64,000 nt of DNA from Nocardiopsis ansamitocini. GTDB lineage: Bacteria; Actinomycetota; Actinomycetes; Streptosporangiales; Streptosporangiaceae. Shown in pieces: positions 1-6,976 of the stretch. The notes below the pieces were generated by a model. That model saw only the letters and a list, made by a program, of their open reading frames with translations, was not told the origin of the DNA and made no database searches. Where the stretch lies: contig NZ_BSQG01000001.1 in NCBI RefSeq assembly GCF_030268225.1, positions 62,001 through 126,000 on the forward strand, written 5' to 3'. How positions within the stretch are numbered: the first letter of the stretch is position 1; each line of letters starts with the position of its first letter. Made by a program: the position numbers and the translations under genes.

Positions 1-429
1 TTCCACGGTGGTGGCGTTGTCGGTGATGGTGAAGGCGCACGACCAGATCACCGGGGGGTCCTGCTTCTCGGGCAGGACACGCAGGGTGACGTGGGCCAGC
101 TCGGCCAACGCCAGGAGCAGCAGGTGTTGTTCGGTCATGGTCTCCACCCCACCGATAGGGCGGCGCAGCGCCGTCTCGGTCACCACGTAGGTGCGGGGGT
201 GTTCGGCATCGATGAGCAAGCGCTGGCGGCGCATGCGGATCTGGATGATTTCTTCGACGTGCTCAGGGCGCAGCAACCTTGAGGCGGTCAGGACCGTGCG
301 GGCGTAGGAGGGGGTTTGCAGAGGGGCGGGCACGGTGGAGGGTGCGAAGGCGCGGATCTGGCCGTGGGGTTCGTCCAAGGCGAGGTTGCGTTGGTGTTTG
401 ACGAGCGCGCCGGAGACGTCAACGCCCAT
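1..429 (-). CDS. DUF5753 domain protein, cut by the window edge
   Basis: The visible 143 residues read as a DUF5753 domain, the C-terminal part of Scr1/WhiJ-type regulators, and run off the left edge, so the C-terminus is missing. Its paralogue at 4748-5275 is 175 residues and nearly identical over the shared part. Normally DUF5753 is fused behind an XRE helix-turn-helix; here it has none. The ATG overlaps the stop of the upstream helix-turn-helix gene as TGATG, so the two are probably translationally coupled and may act as one split regulator. Motifs: PAPLQT near the start, then RMRRQRLL and a TYVVTETALR block typical of DUF5753. Confidence 0.8.
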   Translation of the reverse strand, partial: MGVDVSGALVKHQRNLALDEPHGQIRAFAPSTVPAPLQTPSYARTVLTASRLLRPEHVEEIIQIRMRRQRLLIDAEHPRTYVVTETALRRPIGGVETMTEQHLLLLALAELAHVTLRVLPEKQDPPVIWSCAFTITDNATTVE

Positions 430-686
430 CAGGAGGTGTCCCCGCTGAGTGATGCGGTGGGGGTGCGCGGGGTTTCGTGGAGCAGGTCGTGGAACTGCGC
501 TGCGGGGTAGCGGCGCGCTCCGCCTGGGGTGTTCACGTAGGTGATGAGGCCCTTGTTGGCCCAGCGGGCCACGGTGGAGGCGTCCACCCCGAACAGGGTC
601 GCTACCTGGTGGTTCATCAACAGGGCGCCGTGGACGCCTTCCAGCGGCGTATCCGGGCCGGTGGGGGTGGGGTCGGTGCAAGACAT
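429..686 (-). CDS. MerR/excisionase-like helix-turn-helix protein
   Basis: This 85-residue protein has the segment NHQVATLFGVDASTVARWANKG followed by a GGARRYPAAQF wing, the pattern of the MerR/excisionase winged helix (residues about 24-70). It probably binds DNA and works with the DUF5753 protein whose start codon overlaps its stop. The paralogue at 5265-5549 differs mainly at both ends. A stable hairpin (763-802) separates it from the upstream genes of the same cassette, so it may have its own transcript or be attenuated. The start is the ATG giving MSCTDPTP; target DNA is unknown. Confidence 0.75.
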   Translation of the reverse strand: MSCTDPTPTGPDTPLEGVHGALLMNHQVATLFGVDASTVARWANKGLITYVNTPGGARRYPAAQFHDLLHETPRTPTASLSGDTS

Positions 687-762
687 GAGAGTGAGGAGTC
701 CGTTCGGGCAGTATCAGCACACGCCTTGGACGGCAGGCGCACACCTGGTGGTCGAGGGGTGG

Positions 763-802
763 GAGGGGCCGCGCGTCGGGGTGAGCGAACGCGCGGCCCC
801 TC
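763..802 (-). terminator. GC-rich hairpin inside cassette 1
   Basis: The 13-base arm at 763-775 pairs perfectly with 790-802, loop 14 bases. It lies between the small genes ending at 820 and the helix-turn-helix gene starting at 686. The same hairpin, with one changed base, is kept at the matching place of cassette 2 (5627-5666), which argues for function as a terminator or attenuator. Confidence 0.6.
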
Positions 803-819
803 GCTTGAGGGCCGGCTGG

Positions 820-1092
820 TCACCGGCCGGGGCGGTCCGAGGAGTCGGGGTGGTCGTCCAGGGCGCGTTGCTCGGCGCCCAGCTGGGTGAGGAGGGCGTC
901 GAGGGTGGGGGCGTGCAGGTGACGCCTGCGCCCGTGTGCGTGTTCGGCCTGGGTCAGGGGTGCGCGCCGGTGTGCGTTCCACGCCCGTTGGGGGTCAGCG
1001 GTGGGGGTGTGGGTGATGGTCCAGGCCGGGAAGTCCCACCGCACCCGGGCCAAGGCCGAAGCAACACTGTCGGGGGCGACCACTGTCCTCAC
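820..1092 (-). CDS. small hypothetical protein of the cassette
   Basis: I read a 90-residue protein from a GTG that overlaps the TGA of the upstream gene (GTGA). It begins MRTVVAPDSVASALARVRWD and contains FPAWTI, then a basic middle and an acidic C-terminus. I do not recognise the family. The overlap with the membrane-protein gene, and codon use with G or C in the third position, support it. In cassette 2 most of this gene is gone: only its last 20 or so codons survive, fused in frame to the membrane protein. An alternative is that it is the C-terminal half of the upstream protein after a frameshift. Confidence 0.55.
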   Translation of the reverse strand: MRTVVAPDSVASALARVRWDFPAWTITHTPTADPQRAWNAHRRAPLTQAEHAHGRRRHLHAPTLDALLTQLGAEQRALDDHPDSSDRPGR

Positions 1093-1499
1093 CGGCCCGG
1101 TGGGCACTGCGCCGGGGCGTGGGCGCGTACGCGGGGTGCGGTGTAGGCCCGCAGGGGTGAGGGCGGCTCGTAGACGTGCAGGCAGTGGTCCAACAACTCC
1201 ACGTCCGAGACCGCGAGCACGTGGGCGGTGACCCGGTTGCGCGCGGCATAAGGCGCGGCCTCGCCATAGCGGTAGGTCACCTCCCACAGAGCCGAATGCG
1301 ACTCCGCCACCTCAGCGAAACGCGGATAGTCCGGAATACGCGGCACCACCCGCGCCTGACGCAGCGGAACTGGTTGCGGCTCGACCGAAACAGTGCTGGC
1401 ACCAGAGGAGCCGACGCAGTGGCGGCCCGCTCGCCGGGCGGGCATCACCGCCGCCACCAACAACACACCCGCCAACGCGAGCAGAGAAAAGAAACGCAT
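1089..1499 (-). CDS. small membrane-anchored or secreted protein
   Basis: This 136-residue protein opens with MRFFSLLALAGVLLVAAVMP, one hydrophobic helix that could be a signal anchor, then a conserved soluble part (RIPDYPRFAEVAESHSALWE, then TYRYGEAAPYAARNRVTAHV). The ATG at 1499 is chosen because GAGGA lies 7 bases upstream; a TTG at 1517 overlapping the stop of the ATPase gene is the alternative. The soluble part is nearly identical in the chimera at 5684-6640. No enzyme motif is visible; function unknown. Confidence 0.65.
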   Translation of the reverse strand: MRFFSLLALAGVLLVAAVMPARRAGRHCVGSSGASTVSVEPQPVPLRQARVVPRIPDYPRFAEVAESHSALWEVTYRYGEAAPYAARNRVTAHVLAVSDVELLDHCLHVYEPPSPLRAYTAPRVRAHAPAQCPPGR

Positions 1500-1513
1500 G
1501 AGGTAGTCCTCGG

Positions 1514-1903
1514 TCAAGAATGCGGTTGGGAAGACCGCGCGGGAATAGGAGGCAGGCCGATGTCGGCCCAGGTGGTGGTGTCTCCGTTCACCTGCCGGTG
1601 GGAGCCGATGGAGGCGAGCAGCGACACCAGGCCAAGCGGGTCAGGGGCACCAGGCTCAGTCAGGGAGTCGTGAGTCCGAGGATTGGTGCCGCGCTGATCG
1701 GTGACCTCGATACGTACGTGGTCGGGACCAATGACGTGGATGGTGATTTCGCCATGAGAAACCCGAACCGCGGATGCGACCAGTTCAGAAGAGACCAAGA
1801 CGGCGGTATCGAGCGAGGGGTGGGCAGCAAGGGCATCGCGAATCGCGCTGCGGACCATACGTGGCGCAGAGGGCGAAGCCTCCACAGTGATGATCCGTTC
1901 CAT
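1514..1903 (-). CDS. RsbW/AbaA-type ATP-binding protein, probably degenerate
   Basis: At 129 residues this matches the length and layout of the single-domain anti-sigma-like histidine kinase ATPases of actinobacteria (HATPase_c_2), with an N-box region SSELVASAV. The family usually has Asn and His in this box (SELVTNAVRH); here the Asn is Ser and the later glycine-rich GRGL motif is absent. ATP binding is therefore doubtful. It is the first gene of cassette 1 and follows a TTGACA -35-like element and three ACGT-centred palindromes. The cassette-2 paralogue keeps the Asn. Confidence 0.7.
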   Translation of the reverse strand: MERIITVEASPSAPRMVRSAIRDALAAHPSLDTAVLVSSELVASAVRVSHGEITIHVIGPDHVRIEVTDQRGTNPRTHDSLTEPGAPDPLGLVSLLASIGSHRQVNGDTTTWADIGLPPIPARSSQPHS

Positions 1904-1921
1904 ACCGACCTGCCTTTAAAT

Positions 1922-1973
1922 CTGAACGTGCAGATTAAAAATCTGTACGTGCAGCTTGTTTTAGCACGTACAG
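1922..1973. promoter_or_regulatory. three phased ACGT-core palindromes upstream of cassette 1
   Basis: Near-palindromes CTGAACGTGCAG (1922-1933) and CTGTACGTGCAG (1943-1954), plus a third at 1962-1973 ending CACGTACAG. The ACGT cores start at 1926, 1947 and 1966, so they are 21 and 19 bases apart, about two helical turns each. A TTGACA hexamer for minus-strand transcription lies at 1982-1977, right beside the third copy. This looks like an operator set for a repressor; the nearby GntR protein is a candidate. Confidence 0.55.
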
Positions 1974-2067
1974 GTTTGTCAAGCTGATCGCGAGAAATCG
2001 CCAAAGTTGCTATGAGCTCCGTGCGCAGGAAGCGCTCGTCAGCAGTGAACGTCTGCCAGTCGACGCT

Positions 2068-2218
2068 GTGAGCCTCGCGTGCGCGGGGATGCTCCAAGCA
2101 AGCGTCAGTCGTGAATGGGCGAGCCGAAAGTGTTCCCCACGTGTACGGGGGTGGTCCGAGTCAGACTTTTCATGGCCGAGACCACATCACTGGACTCCGT
2201 ACATGGGGATGGGAAGTC
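2068..2218 (+). CRISPR. degenerate type I-E-like CRISPR remnant
   Basis: Unit A (2068-2095) matches the reverse complement of the main repeat at 23 of 28 positions. Unit B (2130-2157) matches at 19 of 28 and keeps GTG, CCCC, CGGGG and TGG-CC in register. The A-to-B distance is 62 bases, the same period as the main array. A third, weaker unit around 2188-2218 keeps GGGGATGG. It reads in the opposite orientation to the main array and ends just before the GntR gene. Confidence 0.5.
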
Positions 2219-2248
2219 CCCCCGAGATTTGCTACCGACCGGAGCTTC

Positions 2249-3004
2249 ATGAACCGCCCGACCTACCAGCGCATTGCGGACGACCTTCGGCAACGGATCA
2301 TCACCGGCGTCTACCAACCGGGTGATCGGCTGCCGTCCCGTCAGCAGATCGCCGACGAGTACGAGGTCGGCCCTCGGGTCGCCGCAGATGCCGTCGGGCA
2401 GCTGGTCGCAAGCGGCTATGCAATCACCAGGACCGGATCAGGCGCCTACGTACGACCTCGACCACCGGTGCGCCGATTGACACGATCCTGGTACCGCGAG
2501 TCCAGGGGCGGGTCCCCGTTCCGCGCGGACATGGCAGCCCAGCAGATCCGGTCGGGCTGGACGTCCCATTCCGACGAAGTACCGGCACCTGAAGCAATCT
2601 CCGAACGGCTGGCGATCGAGCCCGGGGCCTCCGTCATGCGCACCCGCTACACGTTCACCGGCGATGACGAACCGGTCATGCTCTCCACCTCCTACGAACC
2701 CCTGGAACTCACACGGGGCACCTCCGTCGTACTCCCAGAAGACGGCGTTCACGCGGGGCGCGGCGTGACCGAGCGGATGGCACAGATCGGCCAGACGGTC
2801 GTACAGGCGGCCGAGATAGTAACCGCACGTTCCGCCACAGCCCAGGAGGCCGACGCACTGGGAATCGGACGAGGCGCCGTGGTGATGGTGATCCAGCGGA
2901 CCTACTACACCGACAGCCGGCCTGTGGAAACGGCGGACATCGTAGTCCCACCCGACCGCTACGAATTGGCCTACATGATCCCCGTAGGGACCGATAAGGG
3001 CTAG
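2249..3004 (+). CDS. GntR family regulator with UTRA domain
   Basis: This 251-residue protein has an N-terminal winged helix (YQRIADDLRQRI, then PGDRLPSRQQIADEYEV at about residues 20-40). A C-terminal UTRA effector domain follows (about 95-245, with GASVMRTRYTF and RTYYTDSRPVETADI). This is the HutC subfamily of ligand-responsive repressors. The ATG at 2249 is chosen because the helix-turn-helix begins right after it and GGAG lies upstream; a GTG at 2111 would add an unlikely extension across the CRISPR remnant. It sits alone between the two CRISPR structures and ends in a strong terminator. Ligand unknown. Confidence 0.88.
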   Translation: MNRPTYQRIADDLRQRIITGVYQPGDRLPSRQQIADEYEVGPRVAADAVGQLVASGYAITRTGSGAYVRPRPPVRRLTRSWYRESRGGSPFRADMAAQQIRSGWTSHSDEVPAPEAISERLAIEPGASVMRTRYTFTGDDEPVMLSTSYEPLELTRGTSVVLPEDGVHAGRGVTERMAQIGQTVVQAAEIVTARSATAQEADALGIGRGAVVMVIQRTYYTDSRPVETADIVVPPDRYELAYMIPVGTDKG

Positions 3005-3010
3005 ATACAA

Positions 3011-3042
3011 CGAAGCCCCGCCATCCCACTGGCGGGGCTTCG
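3011..3042 (+). terminator. terminator of the GntR gene
   Basis: Perfect 12-base stem (3011-3022 with 3031-3042), loop ATCCCACT, followed by AAGTTGTT. It begins 6 bases after the stop codon. Confidence 0.85.
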
Positions 3043-3136
3043 AAGTTGTTCCTATTCCCGAAGCGAAGTCTACGCACGATCACCCACGGGCCCGATCCGC
3101 TGGACAAGAACGCAGTGACCTCCTGCGCTCTTCTTC

Positions 3137-4444
3137 GGTCCATCCCCGCGTGCGCGGGGCTCACGCAAAAACGCAGGTGCCTACACTGTTGAACCACGGT
3201 CCATCCCCGCGTGCGCGGGGCTCACATCTCCGTGTCTCGCCACTCCGGGTGCTGCATCGGTCCATCCCCGCGTGCGCGGGGCTCACTGGCCGGGCACGAA
3301 AAACCACCCGTGAAGGAGCGGTCCATCCCCGCGTGCGCGGGGCTCACGACCTCCCCGCCGCCATACCGCCACTCCTCGCAGGTCCATCCCCGCGTGCGCG
3401 GGGCTCACGCGTTTTCGTGGACCCAACGGGCAAAACCGAAAGGTCCATCCCCGCGTGCGCGGGGCTCACATACCGGCGAAGGTGCTCAAGAAAGAGCGCT
3501 CCGGTCCATCCCCGCGTGCGCGGGGCTCACCGGTGCGTGTATGTGGACATCGACCCCAAGGTGGGTCCATCCCCGCGTGCGCGGGGCTCACAGCGGCCGC
3601 TCCATCACCCTGGACGTGTCCGCCGGTCCATCCCCGCGTGCGCGGGGCTCACTCCGTTGACTCGGTCCGCATCTCCTCACGCCGCGGTCCATCCCCGCGT
3701 GCGCGGGGCTCACGTCACGAGTAGCGCCCGTTCCTGCCAGTGGATCGGTCCATCCCCGCGTGCGCGGGGCTCACGCCGCGCAGGTGAGCGCGGCGCGCGC
3801 GGGGCGGTCCATCCCCGCGTGCGCGGGGCTCACCTGCTCAGCACCGACACCACCGGCCGGCCCATCGGTCCATCCCCGCGTGCGCGGGGCTCACGAGAAC
3901 GATCACGTCGTCGACCGCCAGCAGCGCGGTCCATCCCCGCGTGCGCGGGGCTCACCTGGGCCGAGGGCCCGTGCGCCTGCCCCTCGACGGTCCATCCCCG
4001 CGTGCGCGGGGCTCACGTCATCGAGGGAGTGGAGGACGTCGGGCACTGCGGTCCATCCCCGCGTGCGCGGGGCTCACCGTGGGTGATCACCGAGGCCGAG
4101 ACCGCGGACCGGTCCATCCCCGCGTGCGCGGGGCTCACGCACCACTTGGCGACCGAATGATCCGTGGGCCCGGTCCATCCCCGCGTGCGCGGGGCTCACA
4201 CACCACGATGGCCACGACTCGGCTGGAGGCGCGGTCCATCCCCGCGTGCGCGGGGCTCACGACGCCGCGACGCTCACCCTCAACCCGCGCGTCGGTCCAT
4301 CCCCGCGTGCGCGGGGCTCACGGCTTGGCGACCATGGCCGTGCTGGAAGAGCTGAGGTCCATCCCCGCGTGCGCGGGGCTCACGTCGTCCCGCCGCGAGC
4401 AGGATCGTGTCGAGGCGGTCCATCCCCGCGTGCGCGGGGCTCAC
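3137..4444 (-). CRISPR. type I-E-like CRISPR array, 22 repeats, 21 spacers
   Basis: On the plus strand the 28-base repeat reads GGTCCATCCCCGCG then TGCGCGGGGCTCAC. All 22 copies appear identical. Repeat starts: 3137, 3198, 3259, 3320, 3381, 3442, 3503, 3564, 3625, 3686, 3747, 3806, 3867, 3928, 3989, 4050, 4111, 4172, 4233, 4294, 4356, 4417. Spacers are 33 bases except one of 31 (before 3806) and one of 34 (before 4356). By comparison with known I-E repeats, which begin GTG or GAG and end GGGGATGG-CC, the crRNA strand is the minus strand. The leader should then be at the 4445 side. There is no cas gene in the window, so interference would need cas proteins encoded elsewhere. The spurious repetitive reading frames through the array are not genes. 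Confidence 0.98.
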
Positions 4445-4747
4445 AGTTAATGACCTGGCACTTTGCGAGCCGTTACCATTATGAGACCTTCGGTGAGACG
4501 TCCAGCATCCCTATTATCCACCCACTCCCACCCCCTGTCAGACCACCGACTCCCCCACCCCCACCAGGCACTACGCCCACGACATGCGGCCAAACAGGGC
4601 TTCGCGGCAGGGACCTCCAACAGATGCGACGACCCCACTGCGCGGGAAAGGCGGAAGCGATTGCGGAAGGAAACCGTCCGCATCGAATCGCCTCGACTTC
4701 CTGACCACGTGTTTTGAGCGGGCACCAACACCCCACTCGCTCCCCCC
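4445..4747 (-). promoter_or_regulatory. probable CRISPR leader and non-coding stretch
   Basis: The first 80 or so bases after the last repeat (AGTTAATGACC, then GTTACCATTATGAG, then CCTATTATCC) are much richer in A and T than the surroundings, as expected of a leader on the minus-strand 5' side. The rest (about 4520-4747) shows no supported gene. Confidence 0.5.
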
Positions 4748-5275
4748 TCAGAGTTGGTAGGGGTGGGCGGCGTGGAAGAGGTCCTGGAAGTGGGCGAGGT
4801 AGTGGCGGGTGTCTCTGATCGGCAACGCCAGGGGGAAGGGGATGGCCTCCACCGTGGTGGCGTTCTCGGTGATGGTGAACCCACACGACCAGATCACCGG
4901 AGGATCGTGCCTCTCGGGCAGGACGCGCAGGGTGACGTGCGCCAACTCGGCCAACGCCAGGAGCAGCAGGTGTTGTTCGGTCATGGTCTCCACCCCACCA
5001 ATAGGGCAGCGCAGCGCCGTCTCGGTCACCACGTAGGTACGGGGGTGTTCGGCGTCGATCAACAAGCGTTGGCGACGCATCCGGATCGCCACGACCTCTT
5101 CCACATGCTCAGGGCGCAGCAGTCCTGAAGCGGTCAGGACCGTGCGGGCGTAGGTAGCGGTTTGCAGAGGGGCGGGCACGGTCGAGGGTGCGAAGGCGCG
5201 GATCTGGCCATGGGGTTCATCCAATGCCAGGTTGCGTTGCTGGACGACGAGTGCGCCGGAGACGTCAACGCCCAT
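4748..5275 (-). CDS. DUF5753 domain protein of cassette 2
   Basis: A 175-residue complete copy of the split DUF5753 protein. The start at 5275 (MGVDVSG) is the one homologous to cassette 1; an ATG 9 bases earlier (5284) is also open. It overlaps the helix-turn-helix gene by about 10 bases, again suggesting coupled translation. DUF5753 domains usually sit behind an XRE domain and work with DUF397 proteins in Scr1/WhiJ systems that tune development or antibiotic production. Here the DNA-binding part is a separate MerR-like protein. The C-terminus ends HAAHPYQL. Confidence 0.85.
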   Translation of the reverse strand: MGVDVSGALVVQQRNLALDEPHGQIRAFAPSTVPAPLQTATYARTVLTASGLLRPEHVEEVVAIRMRRQRLLIDAEHPRTYVVTETALRCPIGGVETMTEQHLLLLALAELAHVTLRVLPERHDPPVIWSCGFTITENATTVEAIPFPLALPIRDTRHYLAHFQDLFHAAHPYQL

Positions 5276-5549
5276 CAGGAGCATTCCGACCGAGAGAGTC
5301 CGCGTGACCCAGCGGACCGGTGCGCGGGGTTTCGTGGAGCAGGTCGTGGAACTGCGCTGCGGGGTAGCGGCGCGCACCCCCGGGGGTGGTCACGTAGGTG
5401 ATGAGGCCCTTGTTGGCCCAGCGGGCCACGGTGGAGGCGTCCACCCCGAACAGCACGGCGACCTGGTGGTTCATCAACAGGCCGCCGTGGACGCTTTCCA
5501 GCGGCGTATCCGGGTCGGGGTCGGTGGGGGTGGGGTCAATGGAAGACAT
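5265..5549 (-). CDS. MerR/excisionase-like helix-turn-helix protein of cassette 2
   Basis: A 94-residue paralogue of the protein at 429-686, with the same helix-turn-helix (VAVLFGVDASTVARWANKG) and wing. The ATG at 5549 gives MSSIDPTP, matching MSCTDPTP in the other copy. The last 15 residues differ because the end of the gene has drifted or been rearranged. This changed the TGATG junction of cassette 1 into a short overlap with the DUF5753 gene. Confidence 0.75.
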   Translation of the reverse strand: MSSIDPTPTDPDPDTPLESVHGGLLMNHQVAVLFGVDASTVARWANKGLITYVTTPGGARRYPAAQFHDLLHETPRTGPLGHADSLGRNAPDGR

Positions 5550-5626
5550 GGGAGTGAGGGGTCCGTTCGGGTGGAACCGGCACCCGCCGCGAGGAGGCAG
5601 GCGCACACCTGGTGGTCGAGGGGTGG

Positions 5627-5666
5627 GAGGGGCCGCGTGTCGGGGTGAGCGAACGCGCGGCCCCTC
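5627..5666 (-). terminator. conserved hairpin inside cassette 2
   Basis: Arms 5627-5639 and 5654-5666 pair with one G-T wobble. It is the counterpart of the hairpin at 763-802, between the chimera gene and the helix-turn-helix gene. Confidence 0.6.
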
Positions 5667-5683
5667 GCTTGAGGGCCGGTCAC

Positions 5684-6640
5684 TCACCGGCCGGGGCGGT
5701 CCGGATGGCCGGGGTGGTCGTCCAGGGCCCGCTGCTCGGCGCCGAGATCGTGAGCACGCACGCGCGGTGCGGTGTAGGCGCGCAGCGGTGAGGGCGGCTC
5801 ATAGACGTGCAGGCAGTGGTCCAGTAGTTCGATGTCGGACACCGCCACGACGTGGGCGGTGACGCGGTTGCGCGCGGCATAAGGCGCGGCCTCGCCGTAG
5901 CGGTAGGTCACCTCCCACAGAGCCGAATGCGACTCCGCGACCTCCGCGAAACGCGGATAGTCCGGGATACGCGGCACCACCCGCGCCTGACGCACCGGAA
6001 CCGGAGACGACGCGACATGACGGGGATGGTGGGCACACAACCCACCCGCCCGCCGGGCAGGCATCACCGCCGCCACCACCAACACACCCGCCAACACCAG
6101 CAGGGACAACAAACGCGGCGGGGTTCCCTTCCGGTGACGTGCGGCCGTTGGACGGGGGCGGCTCACCGAATGCCTTCCTCGCTCTTCGCGTGGTCGCGCC
6201 CGGGCCATGATCGACGCCTCGGTTTCGGGTGCTCCGAGGACCCATTCCAGGGTGAAGAACACGCCCTGCGTGTGGGCCATAGCGCCCCAGTCGGTGGACA
6301 TCGCCGCGACCAGGAACAGTCCGCGTCCGTGCTCGGCGTCCGCTCCAGGCGTGCGCACGCGGGGACGGTCCAACACGTCGTGGGGATGGCGGTTCTTCAC
6401 CTCCACGCGCACCCTGCCCGCATCCACCCGCACCTCCACCCCATACGACGAACCCGGATCACCACTGTGGGTGTGGCAAATCGCGTTGGTCGCAAGCTCA
6501 CTGACCAACAACTCAGCGGTCTGACCCACCTCGGGTGGAACCACCGCCTCAGGGGCGGTAGCCAGGGCTGCGGCCACAAACCGCCGCACCTCGGCCACGC
6601 TGCCGGGAACCCCGGGAAACACCGCCGCGCACACCGCCAT
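5684..6640 (-). CDS. chimeric ATPase plus membrane protein (cassette 2)
   Basis: One 318-residue frame holds what are separate genes in cassette 1. Residues 1-140 are an RsbW-like ATPase with an intact N-box (SELATNAICHTH, Asn at 52) and glycine box HGRGL (105-109). Residues 177-195 form a hydrophobic helix, and 215-297 are the conserved soluble part of the small membrane protein. The last 20 or so residues (LGAEQRALDDHP onward) are the tail of the 90-residue protein of cassette 1. So two junctions were lost. The ATG at 6640 follows GGGTGG. It could be a working membrane-tethered ATPase or a decaying relic; the frame is open throughout. Confidence 0.7.
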   Translation of the reverse strand: MAVCAAVFPGVPGSVAEVRRFVAAALATAPEAVVPPEVGQTAELLVSELATNAICHTHSGDPGSSYGVEVRVDAGRVRVEVKNRHPHDVLDRPRVRTPGADAEHGRGLFLVAAMSTDWGAMAHTQGVFFTLEWVLGAPETEASIMARARPREERGRHSVSRPRPTAARHRKGTPPRLLSLLVLAGVLVVAAVMPARRAGGLCAHHPRHVASSPVPVRQARVVPRIPDYPRFAEVAESHSALWEVTYRYGEAAPYAARNRVTAHVVAVSDIELLDHCLHVYEPPSPLRAYTAPRVRAHDLGAEQRALDDHPGHPDRPGR

Positions 6641-6976
6641 TACGCCACCCGGCCATTCACCCGCCGCACACAAAAACGCACCTGCCCCGCTGTTCGCGCA
6701 TAAAGGTGTTGAGGTGTCAAAGGGACGCTAACCTTGCTCATCGAGTCTCCACCTGACCATTCCAGTCGTGGGGGCTTAAGGCCCTGCCCGGCGTCGTTAG
6801 CGCCGGCCAGGGCCGCACGTGTTTTATGCGCACCAACCATCCATATTCGGACAGTTGCCAGTGAGCACTCCTTGAGCATGAAGCGGCGACCGAAACGAAT
6901 CCAGTACTTCTACTGAACTGGCTTAATACTGTTGTCTGTGTGGACAGCCGTAGAGACCCTGTGCTTATCTCGACCA
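6641..6976. other. divergent intergenic region with hairpin
   Basis: No gene supported. It separates the minus-strand cassette 2 from the plus-strand XRE gene. An imperfect long hairpin (6780-6814, arms GGCCCTG and CAGGGCC with an inner CCGGCG/CGCCGG) lies in the middle. An AT-rich stretch before 6930 probably holds the promoter of the XRE gene. Confidence 0.4.

Noticed and set aside
2111-2248. N-terminal extension of the GntR protein from a GTG at 2111
   Set aside because: It would translate the CRISPR remnant and adds nothing resembling the family; the ATG at 2249 fits better.
3150-4450. Long repetitive reading frames (HPRVRGAH and PSPRARGS units) on the plus strand
   Set aside because: They are translations of the CRISPR repeats and spacers, not a protein.
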